Assembly: GCA_900617975.1 (NCBI GenBank) | Contig: UZAE01000006.1 | Coordinates: 1-64,000, forward strand | From: Rodentolepis nana | Taxonomy: Eukaryota; Platyhelminthes; Cestoda; Cyclophyllidea; Hymenolepididae | DNA: 64,000 nucleotides | Direction of reading: 5' to 3' | In this document: one piece after another, positions 39,801-48,019 of the stretch | Layout of the letters: each line of letters begins with the position of its first letter | Position numbering within the stretch: the first letter of the stretch is position 1 | The notes under the pieces: generated by a model | The model's input: only the letters and a program-made list of their open reading frames with translations | Told to the model about the DNA's origin: nothing | Database searches by the model: none | Position numbers and translations under genes: made by a program

Positions 39801-42800
39801 ACGATGGGAAGCCAAATATCAATTAGTAGGTTAATGATAACTATCTTAAAACCCATGTTTATATGTTCCTCCCCTCTGTGAAGCCCGAAGTCAACTAAAG
39901 GATTAATGATAACTATCATAAAGCCTGTCTTTTGGTATAATTAAATATATTTTAATCGGTATAAACATTGTATTGGTTGTGCTAGGCGCAAAGTGCTCTT
40001 GTTACCACTTCTATTAACCTATGTATAAAAAAAAATTTCAAATGTATTTTGAGCCAAACAATTTGATATACTAGCCGAAAACCAAGAACCTGGTTAATGT
40101 ATGGAAATCAATTTCAGAAACATTGTAAATTTTTGCCGATTTCAACTTCGACTGGACTATATTCCTAGTTCTTTTTTCTTAATTAAAATTCGGAAGGGAC
40201 TTTGGTTTTCTTAGAATATAGAATATAGGGGGGGGGGGTTTTCCTTTCCAAATCAGAGTACATTGTTATTTCAACTGTTTTAAGTAATTAAGAAAAAGTA
40301 ACAACCTCAAAACACTATCGATTGCAGTATTGAAACAACGAAAAAGTAGTAAACAAAATATGAATAAGTACGAACTTACAAACGCGCTGATTTTTAGGAA
40401 TGCTCAGAAAATTTTTCCCGACTGAAATTAACTGTCTGAGTGGTAGTATATGTTCAAGACAGAAATTGAGATAACCAATCGGGGTGAAATTATTCCCTAG
40501 GTGATTCAAGTGTGCACATGAAGGTGGGTTGTCGTCATCGCCAATCAAATACATGGTTTCATGGTACAGTACCTTAATCCTACTCTGCCATCTGATTGGT
40601 ACATTCCTTTGTGCCCATTTTGGCACCCAAGGCCAAGTGTCCCCACTACTGTTTAAATTCACAGTAATAAGTGAAAGGTTTGGATAATTATTAACAATGA
40701 AGTTATTTTAATTACTTTTCACGTGCGGTTTTTGTGGTGATGCACTACTAATATCTGTATTAGTAGAACTGTAAAGGCAAATGCCAACTGATTTTCTTAA
40801 CCATATTAATACTATTTTATCTAATTATTTAGATTTTTATGTGAAAAAAGATAATTAAAAACTTCATTGAGTACGTAATCGGTCATTACTATTTTCTAAT
40901 TCATTATTGCTGTATTTTATTGAAGCTTTCAGTGCAGTTTTGTTCAAATAATTTCAAGGACTTGCTGATTTTGTGAGCTGTCAGTGTCGTAATATTGAAC
41001 TTTTCATTAATTGACAATCTGGAGTCAAGAATGGAATGAATGCATTCCAAAATTGATTGAACGCTTGAAACTAAAGCCACTATTCTCAATGAGATTACTG
41101 AGAACGTTTAATAGGTCTACGCTGAAGTACATTAAACGTGCTAACTTAAAATAAATATATGTGTCTTTACTCAATTTTTGCTTGCTTATGTTCAAAGGAA
41201 AGATTGATATGTGAGTGGAGAGTAAATTCTTGTTTGTAGCATTCATTCCGGCTTTTATTTTCCAGTTAAAGAAAAAACTTTGTTCGAAGTGGTTGATCGC
41301 CCATTTAACCTATCAATCGACAAGGTATTGCCTCAGAATGCTTGAAACAAGAATCTACTATGAGAAACCGGAATGACCTTGAGATTTGAATAATAGAGCA
41401 TTGAAATAAGAGATGATGGTTGGCACACATAGATTAAGGGGCCTACAATATGAATGTATAATTCGAAATTATTCCTAAATTCACTCTCCAATCAATCGGC
41501 TTCCCTTGACCCGCATTGAACTGATTTCCCAAGATGTAAGAAATTTCATATATTGTATTTCCCATGTGTAATATATAAATTACGTGCCGAGGTGGATTTC
41601 GAAGGTCATATGAATATTCTGACGCGTGTGTGCTCCACTTTTTATTGCACGTTAAACAAACTGCAATAATTAGGTACATTGAATTTAAAATAACAGTTAG
41701 TTTTTACCCTCAGAATTTGCATAAAGGATAATTAATAATGATTAATTAATGCATCTCCTAAGCCCCTAGGCTCGTAAGCAGGTCAAATAGAGATTGGAGT
41801 GGAAGAAAGTAAGAAGGAGGAGGTTTTATGGCTCCGTTTCATTTCCAAGGATAATTGTTGAGGCAATGCACCTACAACGGTATCTCCAAATCGTTTATAC
41901 GCACTTTTTCACATTTAAATCAATCGAATGTGAGAGTTAAGTGGCAAAATTGCTAGAATTTGTTGCAAAATCGTTATCCATAGGGGCGACATGATGGGTG
42001 ATTCATATTGGTGTAATAACTGACTAATGGGGAATGGTTTCTGATCCTTTGGCACCTTGATGAAATGCTACGTATAACCCAGGATCCTGACTATTGTAAG
42101 CGAAATAATTCGGTTAAGCGTGTAGATAAAAGAAAATGCCAAAGAATAAGAGAGAAATGAGTGACATCCAAATATGGGGAGTAATAGTATGATATGAGGG
42201 TTCTGGTGTGGTCTATATATGGTCGTCTACATGTTTCACTGTTTTAAGATATCCATTTGAAAAGCAATAATTGCTAATATTTTTTCTAATGCTTTGTTGT
42301 TGTTAACTTTACTTGGAGCAAAACACTAAAAGAGATTAATTTGAAGGAAGGTGAATCAATTCAGAACTCCAAACGGTAAGGTGGTTTTTTTCTCCAAATG
42401 CGCACCTCGGACGTTACGACACTTATTATATTCTAATCAACATATCATCAATCATTCCTGTTTGATGAAGGGGTCGATAATTATATTCAAAATACAGTCA
42501 TTAACAAACTGTCAATATTTGTGGCGATATGTGTACAGATTTCTGTAACAATGTCTAGCCGTATTCGCTTCTAGGGAACGAGATGTCACTCACACCGCTG
42601 ATTAAATCCAATAGGAGTTTACCCAAAACAAGAGCACATCAGAATGTGTATAAAGAATAGTTCACGAGACTGGGAAAATTACCACGAAAGAATGGTTAAG
42701 TACAAGCAGAAATTTGATTTCCCGATTACTTCTATTTACACAGATAATCTTTCCCAAGTTGAATATTGGCTTCCAGTTTGCATGGCATTTGAAAATAAGT

Positions 42801-44198
42801 TTATTTAGAAAAATGACTAGCCCATTTAAGTTAAGCCAAGCGCTTAACATAACGCTGTTTCTAGAATTATATTAAATTATGCTTTTAATGTTAGACGTCG
42901 AAAATTTTGATCAAGAAGATCATCTCAGATTTAGTCTTAGCAAACCAATAATCAATAATTTAACCAACCTTAAAGTTTCGATTTGCTAAAAAAACTTATT
43001 GAAAAATTTTCCTGTAAGGAAACAGTTTAATTTAGTAAAGTTATTTTCTCGAAATCGTGCGCTAAAACTTCTGGGACAACATATTGAAGTTATTTTATTC
43101 ATATTTAAAAAGTAGTTAAATCCACATCCATTAACTTGGTCTCTTGAAAGCCTTAGAATGAACAAATCATGGATAAACACCTTAATGTAGTATAAATGAC
43201 ACTTCTGAAGCAAGAAATCTTGAGACACATCTATTATTATTTAGTGAAATAAATATTCAACTTTTGTTTTTAGCTTCTAATAGTGAAATAGAGACATCCA
43301 CTTTGGAGAAACCTTGGTACGTATTTGCAAATTTTCATAAAACCTCCGAAAGGTGTAAGTGTTTCCAAATTTCCCCCTTCAAATAAATTTCAATTGTACT
43401 CTTTAAAAAACTCATGAGGATCTCCGCGAAGTAAAATGTTCAAGAATATAGCTAAAAAATAAGCACAGCTTGAAGTTTTTAAATGCCTTGTTCTAGGGCA
43501 TAGTTGGTAGAAGGTATGTGGAGTAGTGTTTGGTTAGTTTAGAGTGGAGAATTCTCCATGTTACTCGACATTACTGTCTCCTCTACTAAGGCTTCAATTG
43601 ATCATGAAAACTAAGACCAAGTGTTCAAGAGCAAAGTCAAATAAAATTGGTGTCCTCATTTCACTTGCATTTTGTAATAAGTATTCGCATTGGAAATTTA
43701 CATTATTACTGCTCTAGACCGATTTAGAACTTTTTAAACTTGCCAACTTTCTAAATGCTTTATCAGGTAATCTCGTTTAATGTTTCAGCAGTAAGACCTA
43801 TTCATTCGAACAATCAGTCTCTTCAATTTAAAAAATCAAGGGGTGTAGTGCATAAATGTTAAAGTAATTATATTTTCATTTCGGTTTGAAGTTGATGAGG
43901 AAGTGAAATCGACGTATAACTACAAGGTTCGCGTGTATTTTAGCACTGAACCAAATTACAGGAAGGAAAATGATAGCTAATACCAATGTGTGTGTGTGTG
44001 TGTGAGGGTGTGATGGGGGTGTGTGTTTCCTTCATGGCAACTAAATGCATTAGCACTCTACCAGGTGCCGTGCATTTGCATAAATGGAACATTGAAACAA
44101 CGAATCATACCTCTATCGCAAATGGGTTCAATTGTCTGAAGGGCAGTGCATTCCTCCACCTGAGTTGGAATTTCTGCACTTTCCGAAGGTGTTGTCAT
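3789..44198 (-). CDS. Ephexin-type Rho guanine nucleotide exchange factor (DH-PH), 18 exons, whole-gene entry
   Basis: Predicted exchange factor that loads GTP onto Rho-family GTPases near the plasma membrane and cytoskeleton. Exons (high to low): 44211-44111, 39201-38777, 35462-35317, 35128-35121, 35038-34969, 34890-34851, 33287-33078, 30681-30504, 29458-29382, 26151-25987, 25340-25284, 23540-23221, 21896-21738, 19036-18745, 12409-12314, 11354-11191, 8610-8053, 3891-3801 (or stop at 3789). All introns are GT-AG and all 17 phases agree; the sum is 1052 codons. Seen: DH start AMFEVITSEASYYRSL, DH helix LPMQRLTRLKLLVEVI, PH entry KRLVKEGEL, PH final helix ESWYRAL. This order and wording are ephexin-like (NGEF/ARHGEF5/15/16/19/26). 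The N-terminal half is low-complexity and not recognised. The start is taken as the ATG at 44198; an upstream exon is not excluded. No SH3 domain was found after the PH domain. Assembly is by eye, without transcripts. Confidence 0.85.
3892..8052. other. RhoGEF intron 17
   Basis: A 4.2 kb AT-rich intron inside the PH domain. No repeat or coding sequence was recognised. Confidence 0.6.
8053..8610 (-). CDS. RhoGEF exon 17, PH domain with large Ser/Pro-rich insert
   Basis: Acceptor CTATCCATTAG; donor GACAG|GTGTGT. It begins NDRYLVQDYCPHDKVYV (a PH strand) and ends PLFLYLFLTESQSG ... TEFCLTTNDR (later PH strands ending just before the C-terminal helix). Between them are about 115 residues rich in Ser, Pro, Thr and basic residues (PGSKRQKRPSTS; RLKRSGSSLSSKSVPSGSS) with several R-x-x-S type sites. 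Such an insert is not part of the PH fold and presumably loops out. It is the largest coding exon of the gene. Confidence 0.9.
8611..11190. other. RhoGEF intron 16
   Basis: A 2.6 kb intron; nothing recognised. Confidence 0.6.
11191..11354 (-). CDS. RhoGEF exon 16, first half of PH domain
   Basis: Acceptor GTTGCTTTAG; donor AAAAA|GTAGGT, just ahead of an in-frame TAG. It encodes RIAISDKRLVKEGELRS, then VLLKKLGRKKPETF and YLILFHDLLMVTKLKK. The pattern (R-x-L-V-K-x-G-E-L ... F-L-F-x-D-L-L-x-x-T-K) is the first PH strands as in ephexins. The basic run KKLGRKK could contact phosphoinositides. The AA left over joins A of exon 17 to complete Lys. Confidence 0.92.
12314..12409 (-). CDS. RhoGEF exon 15, end of DH domain
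   Basis: Acceptor TTAATTTGCAG; donor GTCAAG|GTATGG, 32 codons: LLSESESEKKLMDEKARLL then ELSSALEFPENVK. This is the long last DH helix and its exit. Ephexins end this helix with a similar 'L-x-x-x-L-E-F' and pass directly into the PH domain, as here. Confidence 0.88.
13253..13264. repeat. Poly-G run
   Basis: Twelve G in a row within AT-rich intron. Confidence 0.95.
17734..18018 (+). mobile_element. SINE-like element, near full length, in RhoGEF intron
   Basis: It has the shared 5' block (ACGATAGACTTACCTCCACG), the middle and the 3' block CCATTTGATATAA, with the TGTC-repeat part shortened. It is antisense to the host gene. No clear target-site duplication; AAGCAGCTGG / AGGCAGCCAG at the flanks agree at 7 of 10. 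Confidence 0.85.
18745..19036 (-). CDS. RhoGEF exon 14, catalytic DH helix
   Basis: Acceptor GTTATTTTAG; donor AAACGG|GTAAGG. It encodes REDFQKAIARMHAHPE, then the hallmark DH segment LDSFLALPMQRLTRLKLLVE (conserved region 3, which lines the GTPase interface). After that come about 35 less usual residues (EAEKRAVAGSTETMTPG and on) and ENTSIALRELKR. The last piece continues without gap into exon 15, matching the final DH helix of ephexins. Confidence 0.94.
19320..19490 (+). mobile_element. Possible LINE endonuclease remnant
   Basis: One frame reads KYDSFDSLDSTFVSDHAIL. The S-F-x-S-x-x-x-S-D-H-A-x-x pattern is the C-terminal active-site region of apurinic-type LINE endonucleases (catalytic Ser-Asp-His). 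Little else is readable, so this is a short, old fragment. Confidence 0.4.
21379..21714 (+). mobile_element. SINE-like element, full length, beside DH-domain splice donor
   Basis: All shared blocks are present, ending in an (AAATA/AATA)n tail. An 11-bp target-site duplication with one mismatch flanks it (TAGTTTGTCAC at 21368-21378, TAGTTTGCCAC at 21715-21725). It is antisense to the RhoGEF gene, with its tail end 23 nt from the exon 13 donor. Confidence 0.92.
21738..21896 (-). CDS. RhoGEF exon 13, DH domain middle
   Basis: Acceptor TCTCTGTTGTAG; donor CTCAA|GTGAGT. It encodes FLKDLEERWSSQKPLL, then VCDLIVKHAGSVQFDPY and YLRNQTYQVAAYRRL. The NQTYQ motif and the preceding Y-x-x-Y-x-x-NQ pattern match ephexin DH domains. 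A SINE insertion lies only 23 nt into the following intron. Confidence 0.92.
23221..23540 (-). CDS. RhoGEF exon 12, DH domain start with Ser-rich insert
   Basis: Acceptor TTGTTGATTCAG; donor GAAAG|GTAAGC. Residues 1-26 (AMFEVITSEASYYRSLQVLI...) are the first DH helix, holding the conserved region that contacts the GTPase. Residues about 80-106 (AVLSPTEKHHLFSNVLLI and following) are the second helix. Between them lie about 50 extra residues rich in Ser, Asn and Asp (NADSFADNDSESNV; SRQSSSGISTRAGS) that ephexin DH domains do not normally carry. The LFSN motif is typical of the family. Confidence 0.93.
24927..24937. repeat. Poly-C run
   Basis: Eleven C in a row after a CCCCTCCCCTCATTCCT tract; pyrimidine-only for about 25 bp. 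Confidence 0.95.
25284..25340 (-). CDS. RhoGEF exon 11, run-in to the DH domain
   Basis: Acceptor TTTTTTTTCAG; donor GAG|GTCAGT, 19 codons: VLTGNIVSTMSRHEIQLQE. In ephexins a short 'xxLxxxExxLQE' stretch runs directly into the AMFEVITSE motif, exactly as it does here into exon 12. Confidence 0.85.
25987..26151 (-). CDS. RhoGEF exon 10, pre-DH region
   Basis: Acceptor TGCATTTAG; donor CCTGAG|GTAGGA, exactly 55 codons. A Ser-rich start (SASRKTSVYSTSSEAS) is followed by YKNQILNQLATKTG and CRIAWSEMPE. The last piece resembles the short segment that precedes the DH domain in ephexins. Ser/Tyr residues here could be phosphorylated, as in the regulatory N-terminal helix of vertebrate ephexin, but no specific site can be assigned. 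Confidence 0.82.
26152..29381. other. RhoGEF intron 9
   Basis: A 3.2 kb intron with a truncated SINE-like copy at 26318-26535; otherwise nothing recognised. Confidence 0.55.
26318..26535 (+). mobile_element. SINE-like element, 5' truncated, in RhoGEF intron
   Basis: It begins mid-element (CTGTATG...TATTCCACCACTTTC) and runs to the 3' block and tail. ATTTCTGA at 26310-26317 and 26536-26543 is the target-site duplication. 5' truncation with intact duplications is the mark of target-primed reverse transcription. Confidence 0.88.
29382..29458 (-). CDS. RhoGEF exon 9, acidic linker
   Basis: Acceptor TCTCATTTTAG; donor GAG|GTTAGT. It encodes SGVVIEEATDDDKGEGD and AEEPTDSE: a strongly acidic 26-residue linker between the N-terminal region and the DH-containing half. 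Phase fits both sides. Confidence 0.78.
30136..30160. repeat. (AT)n microsatellite
   Basis: About 25 bp of alternating TA. Confidence 0.95.
30504..30681 (-). CDS. RhoGEF exon 8
   Basis: Acceptor TTTTCTTCTAG; donor GAAG|GTATGA. It encodes AKDIDPSDTPISIFFNG, then LDQIDVASLTKMFED and LLSNDLNSLFGDLAIP, leaving one base. Mixed polar and hydrophobic and possibly helical, unlike the disordered neighbours, so it may be a short partner-binding segment; that is inference only. Confidence 0.8.
33078..33287 (-). CDS. RhoGEF exon 7, Thr tract and FDG motifs
   Basis: Acceptor ATTTTTTAG; donor CGA|GTGAGT, exactly 70 codons. It encodes ECERQFATRLDLAKN, a tract GKTTTTTTTKTTTLKG and FPSIFDGLPLYQGYGM. The short pattern 'IFD' recurs (ATIFDH; PSIFDG) and echoes 'LFDG' of exon 5 and 'IFFNG' of exon 8, suggesting weak internal repeats around Thr tracts. 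No domain is recognised. Confidence 0.8.
34851..34890 (-). CDS. RhoGEF exon 6, 40 nt
   Basis: Acceptor TTTATATTTTAG; donor TTGCGG|GTAAGA. It encodes FPNEDSAAMTALR after completing an Asp codon with the previous exon. Small, acidic linker; supported mainly by splice sites and exact phase on both sides. Confidence 0.7.
34969..35038 (-). CDS. RhoGEF exon 5, 70 nt
   Basis: Acceptor GTTTTTTCAAG; donor ACAGA|GTAAAA. It encodes DAEARSKQISGEDGG and ALFDGNT. The introns on each side are very short (82 and 78 nt). Together with the microexon it forms a 78-nt cassette divisible by three. No domain is recognised. Confidence 0.75.
35121..35128 (-). CDS. RhoGEF exon 4, 8-nt microexon
   Basis: The sequence CGTTGCAG sits between a good acceptor (TAATTTTTAG) and a textbook donor (GTAAGT). 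It supplies the bases that turn AG...G into Ser-Val-Ala-Gly and keep the frame. Skipping it alone yields an immediate stop, while skipping it with the next 70-nt exon removes exactly 26 residues in frame. Its small size makes it easy for gene finders to miss. Confidence 0.7.
35317..35462 (-). CDS. RhoGEF exon 3, basic/Thr-rich linker
   Basis: Acceptor ATTATATTAG; donor AAAAG|GTGAGC. It encodes VHTNDKTPENESSAG, then QGKTTTKTVRKRVTTS and FASRHTKVDRK, leaving two bases (AG). A Lys/Arg-rich Thr tract recalls the tracts in exons 2 and 7. Joined directly to exon 5 the next codon would be TGA, so the intervening 8-nt microexon is needed. Confidence 0.8.
36148..36553 (+). mobile_element. SINE-like element with internal 80-bp tandem duplication
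   Basis: Full set of shared blocks, but 36197-36276 is repeated as 36277-36356. The first 73 bp of each unit are identical, so the duplication is recent or was gene-converted. It is antisense to the RhoGEF gene. Confidence 0.92.
37479..37804 (+). mobile_element. SINE-like element, near full length, in RhoGEF intron
   Basis: It starts GGTGAGCGATAGATTTACC, contains the GTGCACCCTGG block and TGTC repeats, and ends GCCTGCCATTTGAAATAAATA. Antisense to the gene and about 0.9 kb from the previous copy. No clear target-site duplication. Confidence 0.9.
38777..39201 (-). CDS. RhoGEF exon 2, Thr-rich N-terminal region
   Basis: Acceptor TTTATTTTCAG; donor GAG|GTTAAT. It encodes about 141 residues from EGVVSSWIIAQSPPTEK to QTSEVVE. 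Two threonine tracts are visible (NTTTTISTIT; KTTTTTTLRTTTT), followed by a Gly/Glu/Pro-rich stretch (VGPTEGEGAIQEG; LPPVPGEGAVQ) and an acidic-basic patch (SGDDSDSKK). No fold is recognised; likely disordered linker. A +2 phase at entry and phase 0 at exit fit both neighbours. Confidence 0.8.
39580..39828 (+). mobile_element. LINE ORF2 C-terminal fragment, decayed
   Basis: One frame reads RTEAVAEFRLRTGHDCLAKN then LHRIGVYA, a stop, and PAWPLFGLQAEMKK. This is the tail seen after the RNase H region of many non-LTR retrotransposons (pattern T-G-H-x-x-L-x-x-x-L-x-R-x-G ... C-P-L-C ... H-L-x-x-C). The zinc-knuckle cysteines are mutated (Trp, Phe, Ser) and stops interrupt it, so it is dead. It joins directly to the 3' end of the SINE-like element. 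Confidence 0.75.
39829..39948 (+). mobile_element. SINE-like element 3' ends, two nested partial pieces
   Basis: 39829-39858 (GGTTAATGATAACTATC...AAAACCC) matches the last part of the element and continues from the LINE fragment. From 39861 a second piece restarts (ATGTTCCTCCCCTCTGTGAAG) and runs to the tail near 39948. Antisense to the RhoGEF gene. Confidence 0.75.
40228..40238. repeat. Poly-G run
   Basis: Eleven G in a row. Confidence 0.95.
43987..44004. repeat. (GT)n microsatellite
   Basis: Nine GT units, followed by a GT-rich tract to about 44026; it lies 0.1 kb downstream of the donor of RhoGEF exon 1. Confidence 0.95.
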
Positions 44199-44211
44199 CT
44201 TTACTGGGCCC
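44111..44211 (-). CDS. RhoGEF exon 1 (first one found), candidate start codon
   Basis: Acceptor TTTTTTCAG lies before it and donor GTATGATT after it. It encodes 33 codons plus one base, including MTTPSESAEIPTQVEECT. The ATG at 44198 has A at -3 and is the best start, but the frame stays open upstream to the acceptor (GPVK), so a coding exon further upstream remains possible. The leftover G joins CT of the next exon to make Ala. Acidic, no recognised domain. Confidence 0.6.
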
Positions 44212-44540
44212 CTGAAAAAACAAAAACAAAGAATGCGTAGTAGTGAAAGGAAAAGATCGCTACCCCCTACAGTATGAAATCTGCGTCAATTGCAACGCGA
44301 ATCTATTAGTTAAATCCATTCACATCAATCATATAACTCTTAACTCTCAACTTTTAGATTTCAAGAACACGGCCGCCAACTTGTGAAATTAAAAGCATTT
44401 TTACCTCTTAGGCTGTTTTCACTCAACTTTTAACTACATTTCTACATGTTTTAACCCTTTTGGAGGCTGAAATACAATTGACAGAGTGAGAGGAATATAC
44501 TCTTGAAGGACTGTTACAAGTGTTTAAAAGAGATATTCAA

Positions 44541-44847
44541 TGGTCTTACCCCCACGCGGTGCACCCTGGGCAACGTATACTCATACGGCAAAAAAGTCTA
44601 TTAACCGGCAGTTGACTTCTGACTTCTAACTACCAAGACCCCACTGCATTTCATATTCAACTAATTCACAGTACTCGCCTTACCTTTTTTCTACCTTTGT
44701 CTATCTGTCTCATTTACGTCTGTGAATCATTATTCTGTCTCTCTCTCGACTTTTTTTCACTTTGGTGTTCCTCTTCCTTTCTGTGAAGCCCAAAGTCAAA
44801 TAACGGGCTAATGATACCTATCATAACGCCTGCCATTTGAAATATAT
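44541..44847 (+). mobile_element. SINE-like element, slightly 5' truncated
   Basis: It starts TGGTCTTACCCCCACG, then has all further shared blocks. ATATTCAA at 44533-44540 and 44848-44855 is an 8-bp target-site duplication. It lies 0.3 kb upstream of the first RhoGEF exon found, antisense to it. Confidence 0.9.
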
Positions 44848-47800
44848 ATATTCAAACCCTTCACAAGTTTGCATGCCAAGCATATTATATGGGTTGGAAG
44901 AAATTTGGAATATTTTCGCATTACAGAAATAATCAATTCTCGTCTTGTTAAAGTAACTTCGCTGTGCTTCTTTAAAGTCTTTGTTAGGATTGATATAGCA
45001 AACGTCAATTGGCACATCAGGTATTATGTGATACTCCGATCAGTAAATGTCAGACAGACCTCGCAAGTCCCCTTAAAATGTGTCAGCATGTAGCTTAGTC
45101 TCCATTTCAAAAATTTGCATTACATTATAACCCAGAGCAATATTTAAGACGAGTTTTGTTGAGTAGCGACTGAAATTCGTAACTGCAACTCCTATCAATG
45201 ATAATTGAGAGGAAACAAGATTTCAAATTTAAGTAAATAATACAACCTTCGTGATTGATCAGTTTGGATTAGTGGGAAATTTTCTCCTCATTTTACGATG
45301 CTCTTATCATCCGGTATACTAATAATGACTCCGATTCAGTGTTAATGACATGACAGGACATTAAACGGCTTTTGTAAAATAATAATGCAGCAGAAGTGCG
45401 ATATCTCAATTTTCTCCAGGACAGGGAACAATTAGCACTCCACACTCAAGATTTCAAGAATTTTACTATTATTATTTGTTTAGAAAAGGGCGGAAACGTG
45501 ATATATTTTCAAGGATTTCATCTACTTAAACAGAAAAGAAGATAAGAGAGGCAGAATTGTTGACTTGGACTGTGGTTGCAGGAAAATTTTTCGACAATGT
45601 AACCGAAATAACCAGTTAGTTATCAAATTAGCCGATTAGCTGAATCGTTGGCAATAGATCAAGGACTTGAAGTTGGGGTTCTACTTTTAAGTGTTTGCTA
45701 GCAGAATTGAAACAAATCAGCAAAGTATATAATGACTTGAATGGAATTAATTGTAACCCATTAATTTTCTCATTATTGGTCGCATTGTAAATATGGAACA
45801 TTAATCAATTTCTAATAACAGTCATAAAGCAGACAAAGAACACACATGTTGTAATAGAAGTCGTATTTACATTCCGTTCTGTGTACACATGCACAGCCAT
45901 ACCTATGTTTGCTAAAAAAAATAAATCCAAGTTATGTTTCTCTTCCACCCGGAGCACTGGAATGTGTACTGGTGCCTTGAAGGCCTCGATTTGCCGATGA
46001 AGACATCAGAGTATCATAACACCATTCAAAAACTATGCCAATGCAGTAGAAAGCTTTAACAGCCATGGTTTAAAGTCCACAGTGATCTCACTTCGTTGTT
46101 TAACTTGCGAATTTCAAAAGTACCTCTCATATTTCAGGTTAAAGTTTTAGCAGTCCGTCACATGGTCAAAAATGCAAAATGACTCATATCAAAACATGTT
46201 ACTAAGTGTTGCAAAATTTTCAGCCGGCCTATGACACCCAATGCGATTCGATGTGTTGAAAATTGGACCAGCGACCGTCCACTGACTACTTTGCATACAA
46301 CTAATCACCTAAAGTGCTTATTGCATTTGGTAACGTCGTGTGCAGTGATTGATTATCATGTGCCACTTAGCAAAATTATCTCGCGGGTGATTGCAAAATC
46401 ATTTCCGACCTATAAAAAACTTATACTATCAGTTTTTCTACCAAGTAAATTAGGAAGAATTGTTGCTTATGTGCATGCAAAGGTTGCCAAAAAGTATAAT
46501 TCAAACTCATGGTTTGTGAAATAGAATTCAGAGAGGCTTTAGGAGACTACAGGTGGGTGCTCAAGAGCAACTCGATTTGGAAATAGGTCCTCCTATTGAA
46601 TATCTTCTTCTTATATTCCATTATTTAAAGAAATTTCATGGTGGCGAACAAAATTACGTATTTTTAGGATATGTAGTAACTGCGCAGTCACATTGAGTAT
46701 ATTGAGTAAGCATAATTGGCAGCCACCTTTCGTTGTAGGAGATCACACACTATGTACCAGTCGGCTTTAAACAAGCACTTAATGTATCGAACCGGCTTAA
46801 AAATTTTCGAACTCTGCATTTTCCCCGAGTGCTAACACCTTCTTTCTATTGTTAAGTTCAGGGGAGTTTTAAGGGCTGTTAAAAAGGAACACCATTTGGC
46901 ATAGAGTTGTAAAATAACTTCTTCCTTGATGGCTCACAAAATACTCTCACCTGGATATCTATTTTTATCCTAACCAAAGGCAAATTTGGATTACAGATAA
47001 AAGCAAACATCAACAGGATTAAGGGAGCATATTTTCGGAAATAATTTTATCGAAAGGATTGACATTCACAGGTGTTTCACCATAGCTAAGGACTATAGAG
47101 ACTCAGACACGATAGCATATAAGTCATATTTTCCTCACTAAAATGTGGAATGACGATGGACAGAGTTCAAACTAACAATGGAGTGAATCTCAATATTCGT
47201 AAAAGAAGGATAAAAGAATTTTCTATGAGAAATAGAAAACGATCATTAAAACTGCTCAATACCATTCCGCACTCTCAGTCTTCAAAAGAGAAACCGCTCG
47301 TCTGAAATGTAAAGACAGATCGCCTTAATTATTCAACACGTCAATAAAGTTCTGGATATCATGGATAGCCATTTTCTGAGATGCCATATAAATTCAGACT
47401 TCATTTATCATGCAACAAGGAATTGATTATTGAATTGCGCGATTTAGAAAGTTAATTAACTCCTACAAACACTTTCATATGCATTCTGACTCGCGTTGAC
47501 TATCATATTATTTTAAAATAATAAAAAAATATTAAATAAGCCAAATGCTGAAAAACTAAGTCAGGTTTGGGGCAAAATGGCCTCCATCTTGAAAAATCAT
47601 ACTTTACTTATGTACTTGCCAATTGTAAATAGCAATCATTTATTTATGAAGAAATCCGTGAGTGAAATTTCAGCCCATTAAGCTCACGGTTTTAAGAGGT
47701 GTAAGATCTAGAGTCATTCTTGTAACTGTTGCTAAGAACATGATAGTGGGTGAAATCAGCTTGCTCCGGGCATGATTTCTCCTTATTGGGGAATCACGAG

Positions 47801-48019
47801 GCGATTATGACGGATTTTGCAATTTAAACACCAAGTAAAACAACATATGTTAAAAAGAATTTGTGTTATAATTTTGCTGTAAAATATTAAGCGACAGAAG
47901 GGGCATGGGAAATGACGATTGAGTGAATTGTAACAAATTTAATTTTTGAAGAGAGAAGTTGAAAAACGATAATGGCTATGATCACGCGCATGGAATTCTG
48001 AACATCTGTAAACCATTTA

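Larger units (their letters stand above)
39202..44110. other. RhoGEF intron 1
   Basis: A 4.9 kb intron with the LINE/SINE composite at 39580-39948, a poly-G run and a (GT)n run. A 115-codon minus-strand ORF at 40315-40662 is less AT-rich than its surroundings but is unrecognised. Confidence 0.55.

Noticed and set aside
40315..40662. 115-codon minus-strand ORF
   Set aside because: Somewhat less AT-rich than its surroundings and on the RhoGEF strand, but it matches no family I know and would need phase-compatible splice sites that I could not find.
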